The translations under genes were made by a program, and so were the position numbers. Shown one piece after another: positions 5,436 to 8,115 of a DNA stretch of 8,115 nt. Location of the stretch: the NCBI RefSeq assembly GCF_017873395.1, contig NZ_JAGGKC010000053.1:1-8115 (forward strand), in the 5' to 3' direction. This DNA is from Youngiibacter multivorans (GTDB taxonomy: Bacteria; Bacillota; Clostridia; Clostridiales; Clostridiaceae). Numbering within the stretch: position 1 is the first letter of the stretch; the number at the start of each line of letters is the position of its first letter. The notes beneath the pieces are model-generated. The model saw only the letters and a list, made by a program, of their open reading frames with translations, had not been told where the DNA came from and made no database searches.

Positions 5436-8115
5436 TTACTTCTTACCTCCCTTGTTTCCAGGCTGAGGATCTCTTGGTGCACCACTCAGGTCCTTATCGA
5501 ACGGATCACCTGATACTACAAGGCCTATCTCGCCATATGGCTCGCTATTCCTTGCAGGGTCTGTTCCCGTAATGTATGTACCTGCGTCAGTGTCCACACC
5601 CGCGCCCTCAGACAAGTCATAGAGGAACTTCACGATATCCTTGGTGCTGTACCTTATGACTGTACCCGGTCCAAAGTTTGAAGTAGGAACCACATAGCTG
5701 TTATATTCTCCTGTCCAGTCAACCATTACGTCTCCTGTGGAGCTAGCTATTAAGATATCCCGTCCTCCGCCTCCGAACAGTATGTCGTCATAGTAAGTCG
5801 GATTGCCAGTTGGTGCAAAATCTACCTCGGTGTTGTCAGTCAATGGATTGTGGTCATCATCAGCATTCAGGAGATCATCTCCAAAGCCTCCGAACATCCA
5901 ATCCATCCCAGGTCCGCCTACCAGCCAGTCGTTTCCAAGGTCACCGAATATCATGTCGTTACCGTCAAGTTCATTTGCATTAAAGTTCATCAGGAACTCT
6001 GTCCCGCCAGTCAGTACAAATTTACCGTTCTTATCCACCATAACCCTTGCCATTGGAGCCTTTGGATTATATGCAGCAAACAATGTCGTCGTCGCATTAT
6101 ATCCAAGAACATTCCCAATGTTCAAAGGTGCCATGTAGAATTCAGCGAGTGCCTCTGCTCCTGATATCGCATCGTCTCCAGAGCCGCCATGCAGGAAGTC
6201 GTTGCCAAGTCCACCGTAGATTATGTCGTCTGCATGCTGTGGGTCATAGAAAGGATCCTTCATGTCATCCACATTGAATGGATACAGGTTGACCGTCTTG
6301 TTGATCTCACCGGACTTGTAAATGGTGGCTGTCATCGACTTTGTTCCCTCGATATACAGCTCTGCATTCAATCCGATACCATACAGAGGTTCCTCTATTC
6401 CATTCCTTGATGTGTATATCCTTCCGTCATCTCCAAGCACTCCGTCATCACCGGTTCCGCCTGAGATCCAGTCATGGCCCCAGCCTCCGATGATATCATC
6501 ATCTCCGGCTTCTCCATAAAGGATATCATTACCCTTCATACCGTAAATCGTGTCATCTCCAGCCTCACCATGAATGGTATCCGCATCTCCAATATCTACT
6601 GAAGCTGCACTGACATAATCAGGTCCTCCAGGAGTATAGTCAAGAAGCTTCGCTACCCTTGGAATCAGCCTTCTGATTTCTACGTAAGTGTCATAGCCGT
6701 ATTTAAGGTAACCATCAGGTCCTACCAGCCTGTAGATGTTTCCATTGTCTCCAAGGATTACATCCGCATCATTTGCATGCTTTCCATACCCAACAGTGTT
6801 TCTGCCAGTATCGGTGCCTTCTCCGCCAAATATGGTGTCAGAACCATCCGACCTCTCTTCAGCCAATTCAAATCCAAACAGATTTGAACTTCCTCCGATT
6901 ATGTCATCCTGCCCCAGTCCTCCATAAATGGTATCTGTTCCGCTACCGCCCTCAATGTAGTCATCATCAAGGTCTCCATCGATGTTGTCATTTCCATCCT
7001 GTCCGAATATCATGTCTTCGCCTGCTCCACCATTAATGTCGTCATTTCCTGCAATTCCCAGATGGTTGAGCTCTATACCGAATTCGAACCAGAACGGTGC
7101 ATCTCCAGGATAACCCATCATTCCTCCGACGTTTACACTTCCGTCAGCAAGGTATACCGGTCCAGTAGCAGTTACGTACCTGTTTCCTGCATTGTCTCCA
7201 TTTAATGTGTCAAGCGAAGCGTTGTCACCTGCTATTAAGTCATCTCCGGCATTTCCGGAAATGGTATCTGTTCCGCTTCCTCCTATAAGTATGTCGTCGT
7301 CATCGCCACCTGTGATGGTGTCGTCTCCTCCGTCTCCTTCAAGGCTTGTCACTACGCTCTGGATTTCAGCTGTTCCAAATACCTTCTCTCCGGCTGATGC
7401 TGTCCTGCTTATTGTTCCATGGTCTCCAAGCATCACATTGCTGCCTGCACCACCAGTCATGTCGTCGCCTCCGGTTCCGCCAATCATGATGTCTGCTCCA
7501 ATGTCTCCTGTCATGATATCAACATCGCCATCAAATTCAACATGCGAGTCTATAGTTACAAGCATATCTGTGACTGCTATATCTCCATGGTCTCCAAGCA
7601 TTACGTCATCTCCACCATTACCGTAAATCTTATCCGCTCCAGGACCGCCTATCAGGATCTCTGCATCGTCTCCACCTGTCATGATGTCAATTCCGCCGTC
7701 TCCTTCAAGTCCTGTCACTATGCTCTGGATTCCAGCTGTTCCAAATACCTTCTCTCCAGCTGAAGCTGTCCTGCTTATTGTTCCATGGTCACCTAGCATC
7801 ACATTGTTGCCTGCACCACCACTAATTTCGTCACCTCCGGTTCCGCCCATCATGATGTCTGCTCCCAGGTCTCCTGTCATAATGTCGTCTCCACCATCAG
7901 TTCTGACATTCGAGTCTATGGTTACAAGCGTTTCTGTGGCTGCAATATTTCCATGGTCTCCAAGCATTACGTCGTCTCCGCCATTACCGTAAATCTTATC
8001 CGCTCCAGGTCCGCCTATCAGGATCTCTGCATCGTCTCCACCTGTCATGATGTCAATTCCGCCGTCTCCTTCAAGTCCTGTCACTATGCTCTGGATTCCA
8101 GCTGTTCCAAATACC
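5436..8115 (-). CDS. Large RTX-type calcium-binding repeat protein, C-terminal part (N-terminus outside window)
   Basis: The frame is open to the right edge, so these 892 residues are the C-terminal part of a larger protein. Most of it is RTX nonapeptides of the GGxGxDxhx type (for example GGSGTDTIS, GNAGDDLIA, GGLGNDFLH, GGFGDDLLN), which bind Ca2+ in parallel beta-rolls. Residues 1-122 and 123-244 are two near-identical 122-residue modules, and a third starts at 245 and diverges. RTX blocks then alternate with non-repeat stretches (about 310-350, 440-510, 570-620, 650-710). The last 120 residues (from GGGGRDILI through a VDWTGEYNSY segment to DPARNSEPYGEIG and APRDPQPGN) resemble a conserved tail I recall from giant calcium-binding proteins of actinobacteria and proteobacteria. 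No catalytic domain, LPxTG, SLH domain or C-terminal membrane helix is visible, and the end is GNKGGKK. It is presumably secreted or on the surface; the export signal must be upstream or of another type. Transfer from another phylum is possible but unproven. Confidence 0.93.
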   Translation of the reverse strand, partial: VFGTAGIQSIVTGLEGDGGIDIMTGGDDAEILIGGPGADKIYGNGGDDVMLGDHGNIAATETLVTIDSNVRTDGGDDIMTGDLGADIMMGGTGGDEISGGAGNNVMLGDHGTISRTASAGEKVFGTAGIQSIVTGLEGDGGIDIMTGGDDAEILIGGPGADKIYGNGGDDVMLGDHGDIAVTDMLVTIDSHVEFDGDVDIMTGDIGADIMIGGTGGDDMTGGAGSNVMLGDHGTISRTASAGEKVFGTAEIQSVVTSLEGDGGDDTITGGDDDDILIGGSGTDTISGNAGDDLIAGDNASLDTLNGDNAGNRYVTATGPVYLADGSVNVGGMMGYPGDAPFWFEFGIELNHLGIAGNDDINGGAGEDMIFGQDGNDNIDGDLDDDYIEGGSGTDTIYGGLGQDDIIGGSSNLFGFELAEERSDGSDTIFGGEGTDTGRNTVGYGKHANDADVILGDNGNIYRLVGPDGYLKYGYDTYVEIRRLIPRVAKLLDYTPGGPDYVSAASVDIGDADTIHGEAGDDTIYGMKGNDILYGEAGDDDIIGGWGHDWISGGTGDDGVLGDDGRIYTSRNGIEEPLYGIGLNAELYIEGTKSMTATIYKSGEINKTVNLYPFNVDDMKDPFYDPQHADDIIYGGLGNDFLHGGSGDDAISGAEALAEFYMAPLNIGNVLGYNATTTLFAAYNPKAPMARVMVDKNGKFVLTGGTEFLMNFNANELDGNDMIFGDLGNDWLVGGPGMDWMFGGFGDDLLNADDDHNPLTDNTEVDFAPTGNPTYYDDILFGGGGRDILIASSTGDVMVDWTGEYNSYVVPTSNFGPGTVIRYSTKDIVKFLYDLSEGAGVDTDAGTYITGTDPARNSEPYGEIGLVVSGDPFDKDLSGAPRDPQPGNKGGKK
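7375..8115 (-). repeat. 366-bp in-frame tandem repeats within the RTX gene
   Basis: Two complete 366-bp units (7375-7740 and 7741-8106) are followed at the edge by the first bases of another (8107-8115). The unit therefore probably continues beyond the window. Each encodes a 122-residue module, about 88% identical between the two at protein level by hand count. Bases 7645-7749 and 8011-8115 are identical over 105 bp. Each unit is itself two related halves, both with a VMLGDHG core, seen in DNA as CCATGGT at 7417, 7585, 7783 and 7951. A diverged third module lies below 7375. Confidence 0.95.

Noticed and set aside
7192..7992. Long plus-strand open frames rich in Pro and Ser opposite the RTX gene
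   Set aside because: They are the reverse reading of Gly/Asp-rich repeats, recur with the same 366-bp period, and lack ribosome-binding sites. The minus-strand frame is clearly the coding one.
8082..8084. Start of the RTX protein at GTG 8084
   Set aside because: The same frame runs on to the window edge and encodes VFGTAGIQSI, the expected beginning of the repeat module. The codon is an internal valine and the gene is truncated by the window.
7375..8115. CRISPR-like or non-coding satellite repeat
   Set aside because: The 366-bp period is in frame and encodes RTX motifs, and there are no short repeats with unique spacers.

Overview
The window looks like a chromosomal segment of a low-to-mid GC, Gram-positive anaerobe of the Clostridia type. 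This is inferred from strong AGGAGG-like ribosome-binding sites at almost every gene, a DUF6465-type small protein, TTG/ATG start usage, short U-tailed intrinsic terminators and the family flavour of the housekeeping genes. No genus can be named from the sequence alone. No RNA genes, insertion sequences or CRISPR arrays were seen.

Layout from left to right. (1) 39-1284, minus strand: a single-gene unit for a class I DAHP synthase (shikimate entry enzyme), with a good promoter at 1256-1284, a 3' hairpin at 97-117 and a U-tailed terminator at 39-69. (2) 1368-2682, minus: a two-gene unit read from a consensus-like promoter (2654-2682) through a roughly 108-nt leader with two possible hairpins. 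It holds a lysine-rich DUF6465-like protein, then a divergent Fpg/Nei (MutM-like) DNA-binding protein that keeps the H2TH and zinc finger but lacks the N-terminal catalytic proline. (3) 2812-3632, plus: a two-helix membrane protein of unknown function and a small exported His/Cys-rich protein. (4) 3662-3701: a strong bidirectional terminator between convergent units. (5) 3741-5347, minus: pcm (protein-L-isoaspartate methyltransferase, TTG start) followed after 18 nt by a ketopantoate-reductase-family gene, with a promoter at 5319-5347. (6) 5376-8115, minus: the C-terminal 892 residues of a very large RTX-type (GGxGxDxxx) calcium-binding repeat protein, open at the right edge of the window and ending in a strong terminator.

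The genes do not form one pathway. They are five separate transcription units of housekeeping, stress/repair and envelope or secreted functions. The most unusual element is the RTX protein. It contains 366-bp (122-residue) tandem modules, and 105 bp is identical between adjacent copies and runs to the window edge. It also has no visible sortase, SLH or membrane anchor at its C-terminus. The second point of interest is the Fpg-like protein with its altered active site, encoded with a DUF6465 protein. No clearly new defence or mobile system was found.
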